Source of the DNA: Eikenella glucosivorans
Lineage (GTDB): Bacteria; Pseudomonadota; Gammaproteobacteria; Burkholderiales; Neisseriaceae
Assembly: GCF_016025525.2 (NCBI RefSeq)
Contig: NZ_JACSGR010000007.1
Span: forward strand, 124,001 to 188,000
DNA length: 64,000 bases
Direction: 5' to 3'
A model generated the notes under the pieces. It searched no databases, was not told the DNA's origin, and saw nothing but the letters and a program-made list of their open reading frames with translations. Of this stretch, positions 49,418-58,249 are shown in pieces (positions within the stretch are counted from its first letter, which is position 1; every line of letters begins with the position of its first letter). The position numbers were made by a program, and so were the translations under genes.

Positions 49418-50191
49418 TTACAGCGGATAATCGTAATCCACCACCAGCGGGGCGTGGTCAGAAAACTTTTCCTGCTTATACACGTGGGCGGCTTGGGCAC
49501 GAGCGGCCAGGGCGGAGGTGGCCATTTGATAGTCGATGCGCCAGCCCACGTCTTTGGCGTAGGCCTGGCCGCGCTGGCTCCACCAGGTGTAGCCGGGCGC
49601 TTCGGGATAGAGCGTGCGCCAGATGTCCACCCAGCCGAGCTCGGCAATCACTTTGCCGATCCATTCGCGCTCTTCGGGCAGGAAGCCGGAGTTTTTCAAA
49701 TTGCCTTTCCAGTTTTTCAAGTCGATGTTTTGGTGGGCGATATTCCAGTCGCCGCAGATGACGATGTCGCGGCCTTGGGCTTGCAGCTCGCGCAGCATGG
49801 GGTAGAAGGCGTCGAGGAAGCGGAATTTCACTTGCTGGCGTTCGTCTGAGCTGCTGCCTGAGGGCAAGTAGAGCGAAATCACGGATAAGTTGCCGAAATC
49901 GGCCTGCACAAAGCGGCCTTCGGCGTCGAATTCGGCAATGCCCATGCCGGTTTGCACGCGGTCGGGCTCGCGTTTGCTGTAGAGCGCCACGCCGGAATAG
50001 CCGCGTTTGTCGGCGCAATGCCAGATGCCGTGCATGCCGTGCGGGGATTTCATGCTGCCGTCCAAATCGGCTTCTTGGGCTTTGAGTTCCTGCACGCAAA
50101 TGATGTCGGCGCCGCTCTCGGCGAGGTATGGGTGGAAGCCTTTCTTGTAGGCGGAACGGATGCCGTTTACGTTGGCGGAGATGATTCGCAT
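49418..50191 (-). CDS. xth: Exodeoxyribonuclease III
   Basis: AP endonuclease/3'-5' exonuclease of base-excision repair, 257 residues. It has ISANVNGIRSA at the start, catalytic Glu in ICVQELKAQ, the DWNIAH active-site Asp/Asn pair, a VDIWRTLYPEAPGYTWWS motif and the closing SDHAPLVVDYDYPL with the catalytic His. The start MRIISANVNG was selected over a 31-codon extension passing through two DUS. An inverted DUS pair (49374-49413) follows the stop. Confidence 0.97.
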   Translation of the reverse strand: MRIISANVNGIRSAYKKGFHPYLAESGADIICVQELKAQEADLDGSMKSPHGMHGIWHCADKRGYSGVALYSKREPDRVQTGMGIAEFDAEGRFVQADFGNLSVISLYLPSGSSSDERQQVKFRFLDAFYPMLRELQAQGRDIVICGDWNIAHQNIDLKNWKGNLKNSGFLPEEREWIGKVIAELGWVDIWRTLYPEAPGYTWWSQRGQAYAKDVGWRIDYQMATSALAARAQAAHVYKQEKFSDHAPLVVDYDYPL

Positions 50192-50234
50192 GGTGGTTCC
50201 AAATATTTTTATCAGTTTGGTTAAACAGGGAAAG

Positions 50235-50261
50235 AGGCTACCTGAAATTTTCAGGTAGCCT
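50235..50261. terminator. DUS inverted pair overlapping a stop codon
   Basis: Two head-on DUS with a 1-3 base loop. The right copy contributes the stop codon of the minus-strand gene that ends at 50251. The hairpin would form right at the end of that gene. Confidence 0.55.
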
Positions 50262-50571
50262 GCTTGCTTAGCGTTTGCCGCCACATTAGGTAATCGCGCA
50301 GCGGCGGCATGGGCGGGCTGATGCAGTGCGGGCAGATGCCGGTTACGTCTTCATCATCGAATTCTTGGTGGAAGGCGTCGGGATCAAAGCGCGACTGTTG
50401 CAACACGGCCTGCGCCAGCGCCTGCTGCTGTACCACGTCGAATTCGTAGCCGAGCAAAATTTCGGCCAGCAGGCCGGTTTCGGCGCTGCTGAATCGGGCG
50501 CTGTTGGATTGAATCAGGCGGATGTAATCGGCATTGCGGATTTTTTGTTGCAGTAAAACGGAGATATCCAT
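50251..50571 (-). CDS. Small protein of unknown function
   Basis: A 106-residue soluble protein, mainly helical (MDISVLLQQKIRNADYIRLIQ, GLLAEILLGYEFDVVQQQALAQAVLQQ). It ends with a Cys pair in GICPHCISPPMPPLRDYLMWR that may bind a metal. Its last residues Gln-Ala-Thr-stop come from a DUS. The ATG lacks a good Shine-Dalgarno; the frame is open 24 codons further upstream but that part is DUS-derived and low complexity. Family not recognised. Confidence 0.6.
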   Translation of the reverse strand: MDISVLLQQKIRNADYIRLIQSNSARFSSAETGLLAEILLGYEFDVVQQQALAQAVLQQSRFDPDAFHQEFDDEDVTGICPHCISPPMPPLRDYLMWRQTLSKQAT

Positions 50572-50639
50572 AAAGGAGAAGGCTACCTGAAAAGGTGGGG
50601 GAGTGGGTTGAATATTCGGCTTTAAATAAGGTGGTTCAT

Positions 50640-51110
50640 TCAATGCAGCAATTCGCAGTTTTTATCGATATTGTTTCCGCCGGGGAAGACGGTTTGATTG
50701 TCGCAACGGCTGCTGCTGCTTTCGCAAATGCGCACAGTTTGGTCTTGGTTAATCAGCAATACGCGAGGTTCTTTGTTTACATCGAAAGCCACGGCTTTAA
50801 TCGTATATTTATCGCCCAACACACCGCGGGCATTGCCTTGAAATTTGATGCAGAAATGGGCGGTTTGGGTAACCGGTATAGCCGGCCAAGAGGTGGAGTT
50901 GGCTTTGAAAGTGCGGTTTCGCGTATAAAAACGCTCCATTGCCCGGCTGTTTTCCAACAAAGCGGCATTCGCTTCTTCCAAACGCGATTTGCGCACAAAA
51001 GATTGGTAGGAAGGATAGGCAATCACCGCCAAAACCGCCACAATCGCAATAATCACCAGCAGCTCGATTAAGGTGAACCCGCGCTCAATGCGAATAGATA
51101 AGCCGTTCAT
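50640..51110 (-). CDS. comP: Minor pilin ComP, the DUS receptor
   Basis: ComP is the type IV minor pilin that recognises DNA uptake sequences in Neisseriaceae. The 156-residue prepilin has a short leader cleaved before Phe12 (RGFTLIELLVIIAIVAVLA) and Glu5 of the mature protein. The globular part parallels meningococcal ComP as I recall it: ALLENSRAMERFY, FCIKF, ARGVLGDKY, KAVAFDVNKEP, and four Cys (FCI, RICES, SRCDN, KNCELL) that would form the disulfide-stapled DNA-binding loop. AAAGGAG precedes the ATG. It stands next to a second pilin gene. Confidence 0.85.
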   Translation of the reverse strand: MNGLSIRIERGFTLIELLVIIAIVAVLAVIAYPSYQSFVRKSRLEEANAALLENSRAMERFYTRNRTFKANSTSWPAIPVTQTAHFCIKFQGNARGVLGDKYTIKAVAFDVNKEPRVLLINQDQTVRICESSSSRCDNQTVFPGGNNIDKNCELLH

Positions 51111-51188
51111 CTTGCTGCTCCTTTGGGATAACAATAATGGAGCGGCAGTATAAACGGCTTTGAAGCGGAAGGGAATAGTTTGTTAATG

Positions 51189-51605
51189 TTAGTATTGCTC
51201 GCAGTTGGTCGTGTTGCCGTCATTATCAATGTCACACCGGTTTAAAATACCAATACTATTGTAATAGATCCCTTTGGTTTCACGAGGATTTTTTGCACTA
51301 GGCCTAGCTATGATTTCGTAGCTATCTGACTTCATGCTATCATTAACAAAAGTAATATTAAAGAAGTCTGTACTTACCGGGGCAGACACTGGGCTATCAG
51401 GATCTTTAAACGTCCTATGTACGGTATAAAAACGCTCCATGCTTCGAGCTTTATCCATAATACGCGCTTTTGCTTCCTCCATACGCGCCTTACGAACAAA
51501 TGAATCATAGCTGGGATAGGCCATTGCGGCCAAAACAGCCAAAATAACAATGCTGATCATCAGCTCTATCAAATTAAAACCCTGAATTTTTGACTTATCC
51601 ATCAT
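51189..51605 (-). CDS. ComP-like type IV pilin paralogue
   Basis: A 138-residue prepilin with a short leader cleaved before Phe10 (QGFNLIELMISIVILAVLAAM) and mature Glu5. Its helix and alpha-beta loop (AYPSYDSFVRKARMEEAKAR, KARSMERFYTVHRTFK) closely parallel the adjacent comP, but the C-terminal half differs and keeps only two Cys (NRCDID, TNCEQY). Base composition is clearly more AT-rich than its neighbours. It may be a duplicated, diverging minor pilin with a different ligand or an assembly role. Two adjacent ATGs are possible starts. Confidence 0.82.
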   Translation of the reverse strand: MMDKSKIQGFNLIELMISIVILAVLAAMAYPSYDSFVRKARMEEAKARIMDKARSMERFYTVHRTFKDPDSPVSAPVSTDFFNITFVNDSMKSDSYEIIARPSAKNPRETKGIYYNSIGILNRCDIDNDGNTTNCEQY

Positions 51606-51641
51606 TTTCCCTTTAACCTCTTCTATCCCGACAACAGCCAA

Positions 51642-51779
51642 ATAATTGTTATTTTATTAATTCCACATTTATCTCAAATTAAGAGATAAACAGGCTACCT
51701 GAAAGCAGGAACCATACGAAAGCAAAACTGCCCCGCAAGCATCTTCCCCCACTTTTCAGGTAGCCTCTCCCTTGAAACC
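51642..51779. repeat. DUS pair between pilin gene and pdxJ
   Basis: A forward DUS at about 51692 and reverse DUS at about 51754 face each other across 50 bases. The sequence 51640-51690 is AT-rich and should contain the pilin promoter. No gene. Confidence 0.5.
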
Positions 51780-52511
51780 CTAGTCAGGCTGGCTTCTCGC
51801 CCGATAAATCTCTTCTTTCATCTGGCGGATAGCCTCCGGCAGACCCAAAAACACCGCCTGCGCAATCAGCGCATGGCCGATGTTCAGCTCGCGAATTGGC
51901 AGAATCCGTGCCACCGGTGCCACATTGTGGATGGTCAAGCCATGGCCGGCGTTTACCACCAAGCCCAACTCCGAAGCAAAATACGCTGCCTCCTCTAAGC
52001 GCAGCAATTCGCTCTGCCGCAACGTATGCGAAACCGCATCGGCATAGGCACCGGTATGCAGCTCAATTGCTTGCGCACCCACATCATGCGCTGCACGGAT
52101 TTGCTGCTCATCCGCATCAATAAATAGCGACACACGGATACCAGCCGCATTCAGTTTCTGTGTAAATTCCGCCACCTTCTGCTGCTGCGCCAACACGTCC
52201 AAACCGCCTTCGGTGGTCACTTCCTGCCGTTTTTCCGGCACAATGCACACATCTTCAGGCTGCACCTGCAAGGCGTTATCCAGCATTTCTTCGGTGAGCG
52301 CCATTTCCAAGTTCATGCGCGTACGGATGGCCTGTTTGATGGCAAACACGTCCGCATCTTTGATGTGGCGGCGGTCTTCGCGCAGATGCAGGGTAATCAG
52401 GTCGGCTCCGTGGGTTTCCGCCACCAGTGCCGCTTCCAGCGGGCTGGGGTAGCGGGTGCCGCGCGCATTGCGCAAAGTGGCAACGTGGTCGATATTTACG
52501 CCCAACAGCAT
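51780..52511 (-). CDS. pdxJ: Pyridoxine 5'-phosphate synthase
   Basis: PdxJ condenses 1-deoxyxylulose 5-phosphate with 3-amino-2-oxopropyl phosphate to make pyridoxine phosphate. The 243-residue TIM barrel has the family motifs LGVNIDHVATLRNARGTRYPSP, ITLHLREDRRHIKDADV, EVTTEGGLDV, SLFIDAD, ELHTGAYAD and NAGHGLTIHNV. It lies downstream of recO (with a DUF711 gene between), echoing the recO-pdxJ linkage of other proteobacteria. Confidence 0.97.
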   Translation of the reverse strand: MLLGVNIDHVATLRNARGTRYPSPLEAALVAETHGADLITLHLREDRRHIKDADVFAIKQAIRTRMNLEMALTEEMLDNALQVQPEDVCIVPEKRQEVTTEGGLDVLAQQQKVAEFTQKLNAAGIRVSLFIDADEQQIRAAHDVGAQAIELHTGAYADAVSHTLRQSELLRLEEAAYFASELGLVVNAGHGLTIHNVAPVARILPIRELNIGHALIAQAVFLGLPEAIRQMKEEIYRARSQPD

Positions 52512-52611
52512 ATTCTTTCCTTTCGGGGTATCGAATTGAGCAATTCAACGATGACTCACGCCGTGAAATTGTATTAAGCAACCGGCGTGCCATCTGAAAC
52601 AAAAATCTCTT

Positions 52612-53841
52612 TTAAGGCACGGCCAACACCGCGCAATTACACAAATCATCGCTTTCAAACGCCGTGATTTCGCCCGCTTCCAAGCCGGGAACGGGGAACA
52701 GGCGCACGGTGAGCGGCTTGTTCAGGCGGAAGGCCATGGTACCGGTATCGCACATGATGGCGGCGATTTTTTCCGCCGGCGTATTGCCGGCAACCGGCAC
52801 GGTGTCCAAGCCGATACCGCACACGCTGCTGTAGGTGAGCAGCGCGCGGATGTCGAACTGCCCGCGGCGGGTGGCTTCGGCCAGGCCTTCGTCTTCGGTT
52901 ACCGCCAGCATCAGGCCGGAAAAGCCCACCGCCTGCACGCGCTCCAGCGATTTGAACACGCGGGTGAGCAGTGCGGAGGCCTCCACCGTACCGGCCGCGC
53001 CGAAATACGGCACGCGCATCAGCCGATACAGTTCCACCATCGAGGTGCAATCCTTCGACGGCGCCGCCGACGTATCCATACCGGCATAAGCCCAGCCCGC
53101 ATCCAAAGGCGTGTCGGCCACACATTGCTGCACACGGTCGATGTGGTATTGCAGCGCCTCCTTCATCGCCAGATAGGCTACCTGAAAATATTCGGCGTGC
53201 GCTGCCGGCTGGTTGTTGAGCCCGCGCAGGGCGGCAGCCAGCAAATCCGGCGTTTCCAAACCGAGCACGATGCAGTTGCCTCGCTCCGCGCGGTGATAGC
53301 CGGCGGGGAAATACGGAATCAGCGGCCGGCAATTGAAGTTTACCGTGAAATTGAAATTGCCTTCGCCGCGCGGCGTGATGCGGCCGATTTCCTGCATCGC
53401 CGCCACACACAACTCAATGGTTTGCTTGTCTAAAAAACCGTTTTCGTCCACATCCACATTCACGCAGGCATTGCACAAATCGCCGTAATCCCGAATCAGT
53501 TCCGGCAGCAGCGCGATCTCTTGCGCGCCCACTGCCTCGCCGATGGCAAAACGAATGCGCATCGCCTTGCCCACGTTCAGCTCCTGCAAAATCTGCTGAA
53601 TCTGCGCCAGCCCCTGCTTGGCGCCGCCCACACTCGCGGTATCCAGATATTCGCCGAAGGGGTTCGACACCAGCCGCACCGATTGCACAGTATAGCCTGC
53701 CCGGGCAAACGATTCGGCCAAACGGTCGCACTGACGCTTAGCCTCAGCCAGCACGCCCGGCCATAAGCTGCTGTCTTTATTCAAACTAACAAAAGCGGTA
53801 ATCGCCCGCACGTGGCAAAGCCCGGTGTTGCGCAAATCCAT
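52612..53841 (-). CDS. DUF711 family protein
   Basis: A 409-residue protein whose start (MDLRNTGLCHVRAITAFVSL) and conserved blocks (YTVQSVRLVSNPFGEYL, IRFAIGEAVGAQEIALLPELI, KDCTSMVELYRL, YSSVCGIGLDTVPVAGNTPAEKIAAIMCD) fit the DUF711 family. The family is related to glycyl-radical-enzyme-like folds (PFL-like UPF0210), but I see no glycyl radical motif. The function is unknown. It is inserted between recO and pdxJ on the same strand and is probably cotranscribed. A DUS is translated as YFQVAYL. Confidence 0.82.
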   Translation of the reverse strand: MDLRNTGLCHVRAITAFVSLNKDSSLWPGVLAEAKRQCDRLAESFARAGYTVQSVRLVSNPFGEYLDTASVGGAKQGLAQIQQILQELNVGKAMRIRFAIGEAVGAQEIALLPELIRDYGDLCNACVNVDVDENGFLDKQTIELCVAAMQEIGRITPRGEGNFNFTVNFNCRPLIPYFPAGYHRAERGNCIVLGLETPDLLAAALRGLNNQPAAHAEYFQVAYLAMKEALQYHIDRVQQCVADTPLDAGWAYAGMDTSAAPSKDCTSMVELYRLMRVPYFGAAGTVEASALLTRVFKSLERVQAVGFSGLMLAVTEDEGLAEATRRGQFDIRALLTYSSVCGIGLDTVPVAGNTPAEKIAAIMCDTGTMAFRLNKPLTVRLFPVPGLEAGEITAFESDDLCNCAVLAVP

Positions 53842-53877
53842 TTTATTTGTTCCCGACGTGTTGTGTGGGCGCTAAGG

Positions 53878-54618
53878 CTACCTGAAAGCCTGTATCTGCT
53901 GCAACACCTGGCGCGACTTAATCCCCTCCGGCAGGCGGAAATCCAGCAGCAGTCGGGTAATCTGCCGCGCCTGTTGCAAGGCGGCGGCATCGGCAAACTC
54001 GCCGCTGTGCAACTGCATCAGTACTTCGCCGCCCACCGCCACGCCGGCCTGAATTTCATGTGGCGGCAAGGCTCGGCGCTGCTCCAGCGGCAGCACGGCG
54101 TGTTCGGGGCGTAGCCAGTATTGCCGCCCGACTTCCACCGGGTTGCCGTCGCCGTCGTGCCGCAAATCGGGCGCATAGCCAGACAGGGTGAGCAGTGCCC
54201 ACTCAAAGCGGCGCAGCGCGGCGGTGTGGTTCGGCTCGGTGCACAAGGCGCGCATCACCTGCCGCAAAGCCTCATACAGCGCGGGCTGCGGGTCTTCGCG
54301 CGCGGTGAGCTTCTGCACCAGCTCGTTCACATACAGCCCGCCAAACAGCGCCCTGCCCTGCGGCTGCGGCCAGCCGCCCAGCCACTCGGCGCGGTGCAGC
54401 GTTTTCAACTCTTCCCGACCATACCAGGCCACCTGTACCGGCACAAACGGCACCAACACGCCGCGCAGCTCGCTCTGCCGCTTGCGCGCGCTGCGCGCCA
54501 CCACCGCCACCCGCCCGTAGTCGCGGCTGAACAGCTCCGCCAGCAGGCTGGTTTCGCGCCACGGCGTGGCCGACAGCAGAAAGGCCGGCTGGGAATCGAT
54601 GCGGTTGGGCTGTTTCAT
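53878..54618 (-). CDS. recO: DNA repair protein RecO
   Basis: RecO, with RecR, loads RecA onto SSB-coated single-stranded DNA. The 246-residue protein has the N-terminal OB fold (AFLLSATPWRETSLLAELFSRDYGRVAVVARSARK), the block FGGLYVNELVQKLTAREDPQPALYEAL and a helical C-terminus. The zinc-finger cysteines of Gram-positive RecO are absent, as usual for proteobacteria. The start MKQPNRIDSQ is preferred over a TTG four codons upstream. Confidence 0.93.
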   Translation of the reverse strand: MKQPNRIDSQPAFLLSATPWRETSLLAELFSRDYGRVAVVARSARKRQSELRGVLVPFVPVQVAWYGREELKTLHRAEWLGGWPQPQGRALFGGLYVNELVQKLTAREDPQPALYEALRQVMRALCTEPNHTAALRRFEWALLTLSGYAPDLRHDGDGNPVEVGRQYWLRPEHAVLPLEQRRALPPHEIQAGVAVGGEVLMQLHSGEFADAAALQQARQITRLLLDFRLPEGIKSRQVLQQIQAFR

Positions 54619-54877
54619 TTGGGGTATCAAAAGGATAAACAGAAGCCGACCTGTGATCCGGCCGGCATTTCGGCTCCGCGGAAACTCGGTTTTCTATTGG
54701 AAACCTTGGCTTTCACTGCATTGAAGCTGAAGTTTTAATGAGATTCGCTCCGCTCATTTTAACTTCGTGCAAGCTCACGCTTTCAGGTAGCCTTTATGGG
54801 CATTGAATACGGCGGCAGCGGTTTGATTGCAAATGCTTTACTGGTTTTCAGGTAGCCTGAAATCGGTTTGGCTGCGC
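54619..54877. repeat. Intergenic repeat modules and DUS between recO and rluB
   Basis: 54700-54780 carries TTTCACTGCATTGAAGCTGA, then GAGATTCGCTCCGCTCATTT and AACTTCGTGCAAGCTCACGC, all reverse-oriented members of the modular repeat family. They are closed by a DUS at about 54781. A second DUS lies at about 54846 next to the rluB stop. No gene. Confidence 0.7.
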
Positions 54878-55861
54878 CTAACGGCGCCGCCCGTTGCCCG
54901 GCAGCGGCATATCCGCCCACTTCACCACTGCGGCCACTTCCGCCGCATTCAATTCGTAAAACTGCCCGCGTTTCAAACGGTTGGGTAAAGCAATCGGCCC
55001 GAAGCCGGTGCGCACCAGGCGGCTCACCGTGAGGCCGAAATGCTCGAAAATGCGGCGCACTTCGCGGTTGCGCCCCTCTTTGAGCACCACATTATACCAT
55101 TTGTTCGCGCCCTCCCCGCCCTGGCTATGGATGCGCTCCACCTGCGCCAATCCATCTTCCAGCATCACGCCTTCGCCGGTGAGCTGACGCATCTGTTCGA
55201 TTCCCAACTCGCCCAGTACGCGCACCGCATATTCGCGCTCCACCTCAAAGCTCGGGTGGGCGAAACGGTTGGCCAGCTCGCCGGAAGTGGTGAGGATCAA
55301 CAGGCCGCTGGTATTGATGTCCAGGCGGCCGATGGCCACCCAGCGGCTGCTCGCCGCCTGCGGCAGACGGTCGAAAATGCTCACGCGCCCCTGCGGGTCG
55401 TCGCGCGATACGATCTCACCTTCCTGCTTGTAATACAAGATGATACGCGGCAACCTATCTGGCCATTTCAGCTTCACCACGCTGCCTTTCACCAGCACTT
55501 GGTCTTCCGGCTGCACCTTGTCGCCCAGTTGCGCCGGCTTGCCGTTTACCGTTACCCAGCCGTTTTGAATCCACTCCTCCATCTCGCGGCGCGAGCCCAC
55601 GCCTGAAGCGGCCAGCGCCTTTTGCAGGCGCACCGGCTCGATGCCACCCAAATCCGAACGCTGCTCCTGCAACTGGCGTACGCGGCTCTGCACCTTCTGG
55701 TTGGCCGGGCGCACAGCCAGCTTTTTCGCCCGCGCCACGCGCGTTTTCGGCGCAGAGGGCGTGCTGGCCGCTTTATCACGCGCCTGCCGCTTGGGGCTAC
55801 CTGAAATTTTTTCATCGGCACGGCGGCTGCCGGGCTTGTTGGAGGAATGTTGTTTTTTCAT
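54878..55861 (-). CDS. rluB: 23S rRNA pseudouridine synthase RluB
   Basis: Makes pseudouridine 2605 in 23S rRNA. The 327-residue protein has a basic, low-complexity N-terminal extension (about 1-75, including a DUS-encoded ISGSPK), an S4 domain (RLQKALAASGVGSRREMEEWI...VTVNG) and the catalytic domain with the RsuA-family motif GRLDINTSGLLILTTSGELA, whose Asp is the nucleophile. EGRNREVRRIFEHFGLTVSRLVRTGFGPI matches RluB. Confidence 0.95.
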   Translation of the reverse strand: MKKQHSSNKPGSRRADEKISGSPKRQARDKAASTPSAPKTRVARAKKLAVRPANQKVQSRVRQLQEQRSDLGGIEPVRLQKALAASGVGSRREMEEWIQNGWVTVNGKPAQLGDKVQPEDQVLVKGSVVKLKWPDRLPRIILYYKQEGEIVSRDDPQGRVSIFDRLPQAASSRWVAIGRLDINTSGLLILTTSGELANRFAHPSFEVEREYAVRVLGELGIEQMRQLTGEGVMLEDGLAQVERIHSQGGEGANKWYNVVLKEGRNREVRRIFEHFGLTVSRLVRTGFGPIALPNRLKRGQFYELNAAEVAAVVKWADMPLPGNGRRR

Positions 55862-56436
55862 TGGGTTATCCTAACTCGTGATGTTGATCGACGGTTCTTC
55901 TGCGGCACGGGGCGGCAGGGTTCCTGTGAAAAAGGCTACCTGAAAGCGTGAGCTTACACGGTGGTCATATGAGCGGAGTGAATTTCGCTAAACCATATTT
56001 CGGCAAAACCATAGCGGAATTTTTATGCGGCTTAAGCGGCAAGCTGATAGGCAATGGAAACAGCATTTCTCAGTAGCTGCAAAGCGGCAGTTTACGTTTG
56101 CGGCACAATGTGCCGTAGATTGGCGCTTTTGCGGATTACTCTACAAACGGCTCAATTCGGCTGACGCTGAAGTTTCAGCCGCCTTAAAGCTGCATGCTAT
56201 TTTTAGCTTCACAGAAACTCCGCTTCCTGCAGGAATGTCGTTTTAGCGAAATTCGCTCTGTTCCTTTTCGGGCAGCCTCCGATTCGGCAGCCATCTTACT
56301 GGAAGCCAAGCAAACAAGCCAACCATCAATTGGCGCAAACCAGAGGCTACCTGAAAACAGAATACGGCGGCATTTCTGCGCCGCAAAATTTTCAGGTAGC
56401 CTGTCATCGCTATTAAAGCCGGCTGCGGGCTGCAAT
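55862..56436. other. Intergenic region with repeat modules, no gene seen
   Basis: About 575 bases. A DUS (about 55932) is followed by GCGTGAGCTTACACGGTGGT and ATGAGCGGAGTGAATTTCGC. A less repetitive stretch (56010-56190) has no supported frame. Then TTTTAGCTTCACAGAAACTC and TTTAGCGAAATTCGCTCTGT (56200-56260) occur, with DUS at about 56344 and 56390. Several modules are clearly degraded copies. Confidence 0.6.
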
Positions 56437-57735
56437 CTATCCGGCGCGGCGGCCTTGGGCGGCGGGTTTGCGCTCTTTGCCGCGCGGGCTGCCGGCGGGG
56501 CGGCCGTAGGATTTGCCGCTGCCGTTGGGCCGGCGGCCGCCTTTGGGCTTCCAGCCGCCGCCTTTGGCTTTGCGCGGGGCTTTGCTGCGCTTACGGGTGG
56601 GCTCCATGCCTTCGATGGCAAATTCGGGCAGCTTGCGGCCAAGGTATTTTTCGATTTTGTGCACAGCCATGTATTCGTTCACTTCGGCGAAGGTGAGGGC
56701 GAGCCCGTGGCGGCCGGCGCGGCCGGTGCGGCCGATGCGGTGCACGTAGTCTTCGGCCTGCTTGGGCAGGTCGTAGTTGATCACGTGGGTGATGCTGGGC
56801 ACGTCGATGCCGCGCGCGGCCACGTCGGTGGCCACCAGCACTTTGATGCGGCCTTTGCGCAAATCCATCAGGGTGCGGTTGCGCCAGTTTTGCGGCATGT
56901 CGCCGTGCAGGCAGTTGGCGGCAAAGCCTTTTTCGTAGAGCTCGTCGGCCAGCTGCTCGCTCATGGCTTTGGTGCTGGTGAAGATGATGCACTGGTCGAT
57001 GTTGGTGTCGCGCAGGATGTGGTCGAGCAGGCGGTTTTTATGGTTTTTGTCGTCGCAATACAGCAGCTGCTCGTCGATTTTGCCTTGGTTGTCTTCGCGC
57101 TCGATTTCGATCACTTCGGGATTCTTGGTGAGCTTGCGGGCAAGTTTGCCCACGGCGCCGTCCCAAGTGGCGGAAAAGAGCAGGGTTTGGCGGCTTTCGG
57201 GCGTGGCGGCCACGATGGTTTCGATGTCGTCGATAAAGCCCATGTCGAGCATGCGGTCGGCTTCGTCGAGCACCAGCACTTCGAGGCGATCGAAATCGAT
57301 GCGGCCGGAGCGCATGTGGTCCATCAGGCGGCCGGGGGTGGCCACCACCAAATCAATCGGCTTGGCCAGCGATTTGATTTGGAAGCCGAAAGAGGAGCCG
57401 CCCACCAGGGTGACGGTGCGCAGCCATTTCATGTTTTGGGCATAGATTTTGGCGTTTTTCTCCACTTGCGCCGCCAGCTCGCGCGTGGGCGTGAGCACGA
57501 GGATGCGCGGGCCTTTGCCGGGCTTGTCGCTGCGGCGGGTGATGCGCTGCAGGCTAGGCAGCAGGAAGGCGGCGGTTTTGCCGGAGCCGGTTTGCGCCGA
57601 GGCCATGATGTCGCGGCCTTCGACGGCGGCGGGCAGGGCTTGGATTTGGATAGGTGTGGGCTCGGCATAGCCGGCGGAACGCAGGGCGGCGAGCAGGTTT
57701 TTATCGTGCAGCAGATCGCTGAATTGGATGGTCAT
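56437..57735 (-). CDS. rhlE: DEAD-box RNA helicase RhlE
   Basis: ATP-dependent RNA helicase involved in ribosome assembly and RNA decay. The 432-residue protein has the Q motif (FSDLLHDKNLLAALRSAGYAEPTPIQ), Walker A SAQTGSGKTAAF, VLDEADRMLDMGF (DEAD), SAT, VATDVAARGIDV and HRIGRTGRAGRHG, then a basic Gly/Arg/Lys-rich tail of about 60 residues. The start MTIQFSDLLHD is preferred; the open frame runs 80 codons further upstream without similarity. Confidence 0.95.
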   Translation of the reverse strand: MTIQFSDLLHDKNLLAALRSAGYAEPTPIQIQALPAAVEGRDIMASAQTGSGKTAAFLLPSLQRITRRSDKPGKGPRILVLTPTRELAAQVEKNAKIYAQNMKWLRTVTLVGGSSFGFQIKSLAKPIDLVVATPGRLMDHMRSGRIDFDRLEVLVLDEADRMLDMGFIDDIETIVAATPESRQTLLFSATWDGAVGKLARKLTKNPEVIEIEREDNQGKIDEQLLYCDDKNHKNRLLDHILRDTNIDQCIIFTSTKAMSEQLADELYEKGFAANCLHGDMPQNWRNRTLMDLRKGRIKVLVATDVAARGIDVPSITHVINYDLPKQAEDYVHRIGRTGRAGRHGLALTFAEVNEYMAVHKIEKYLGRKLPEFAIEGMEPTRKRSKAPRKAKGGGWKPKGGRRPNGSGKSYGRPAGSPRGKERKPAAQGRRAG

Positions 57736-58098
57736 GTGTTTCCAAAAGGGGCAACAATACTTTCCGCCCGCGAAAACGGGCAGCCGTGAAGCAAAGGAAT
57801 GCGCTAACGGGAAACAGCGGGTTCTTTCACTTTCGATACCAGGCGGGATAACGCGGCAGCGGGAGTTCGGGCAACCACTATGGAAGTTACGCAAAAGATT
57901 GTCGCAAGCATGGCGCTTGGGTGGCATCGGCGACAACCTGCGGAGCAGAGAAGGATTGCGCGCGCAAGGCGGCAAACAGACGCAGCCGGAAGGCTGGTGG
58001 GCTGAAGACGATGGCTTCGAACAAAAAGAGGCGGCATATTAGGCGCTTGCCCGCAAACGGTCAAGCAAAATCTTTGGCTTTACACGCATATACACTTC
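57736..58098. other. rhlE upstream region, no gene seen
   Basis: About 360 bases before the next DUS/repeat cluster. Short frames exist on both strands but none has family similarity or a ribosome binding site. The rhlE leader and promoter should lie here; no clear hexamer pair was recognised. Confidence 0.4.
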
Positions 58099-58176
58099 AG
58101 GCTACCTGAAAGCGTAAGCTTCAACGCAGTTAAAATGATGTCTTGCGAAGCAAGGCAGAATTTCTGCGAAGCTAAA
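58099..58176 (+). repeat. DUS followed by two repeat modules
   Basis: A DUS at 58099-58110 is followed without a gap by AGCGTAAGCTTCAACGCAGT-TAAA (58111-58134) and then a 42-bp unit (58135-58176: ATGATGTCTTGCGAAGCAAG, GCAGAATTTCTGCGAAGCTA, AA). This shows two distinct modules arranged in series from one DUS. Confidence 0.88.
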
Positions 58177-58249
58177 ATGCACCGGCATCCGTTTGGAGCG
58201 CCCCGCCGCTTGGCGATAAAATAGCCTTTTATTTTTCAGGTAGCCTTCC

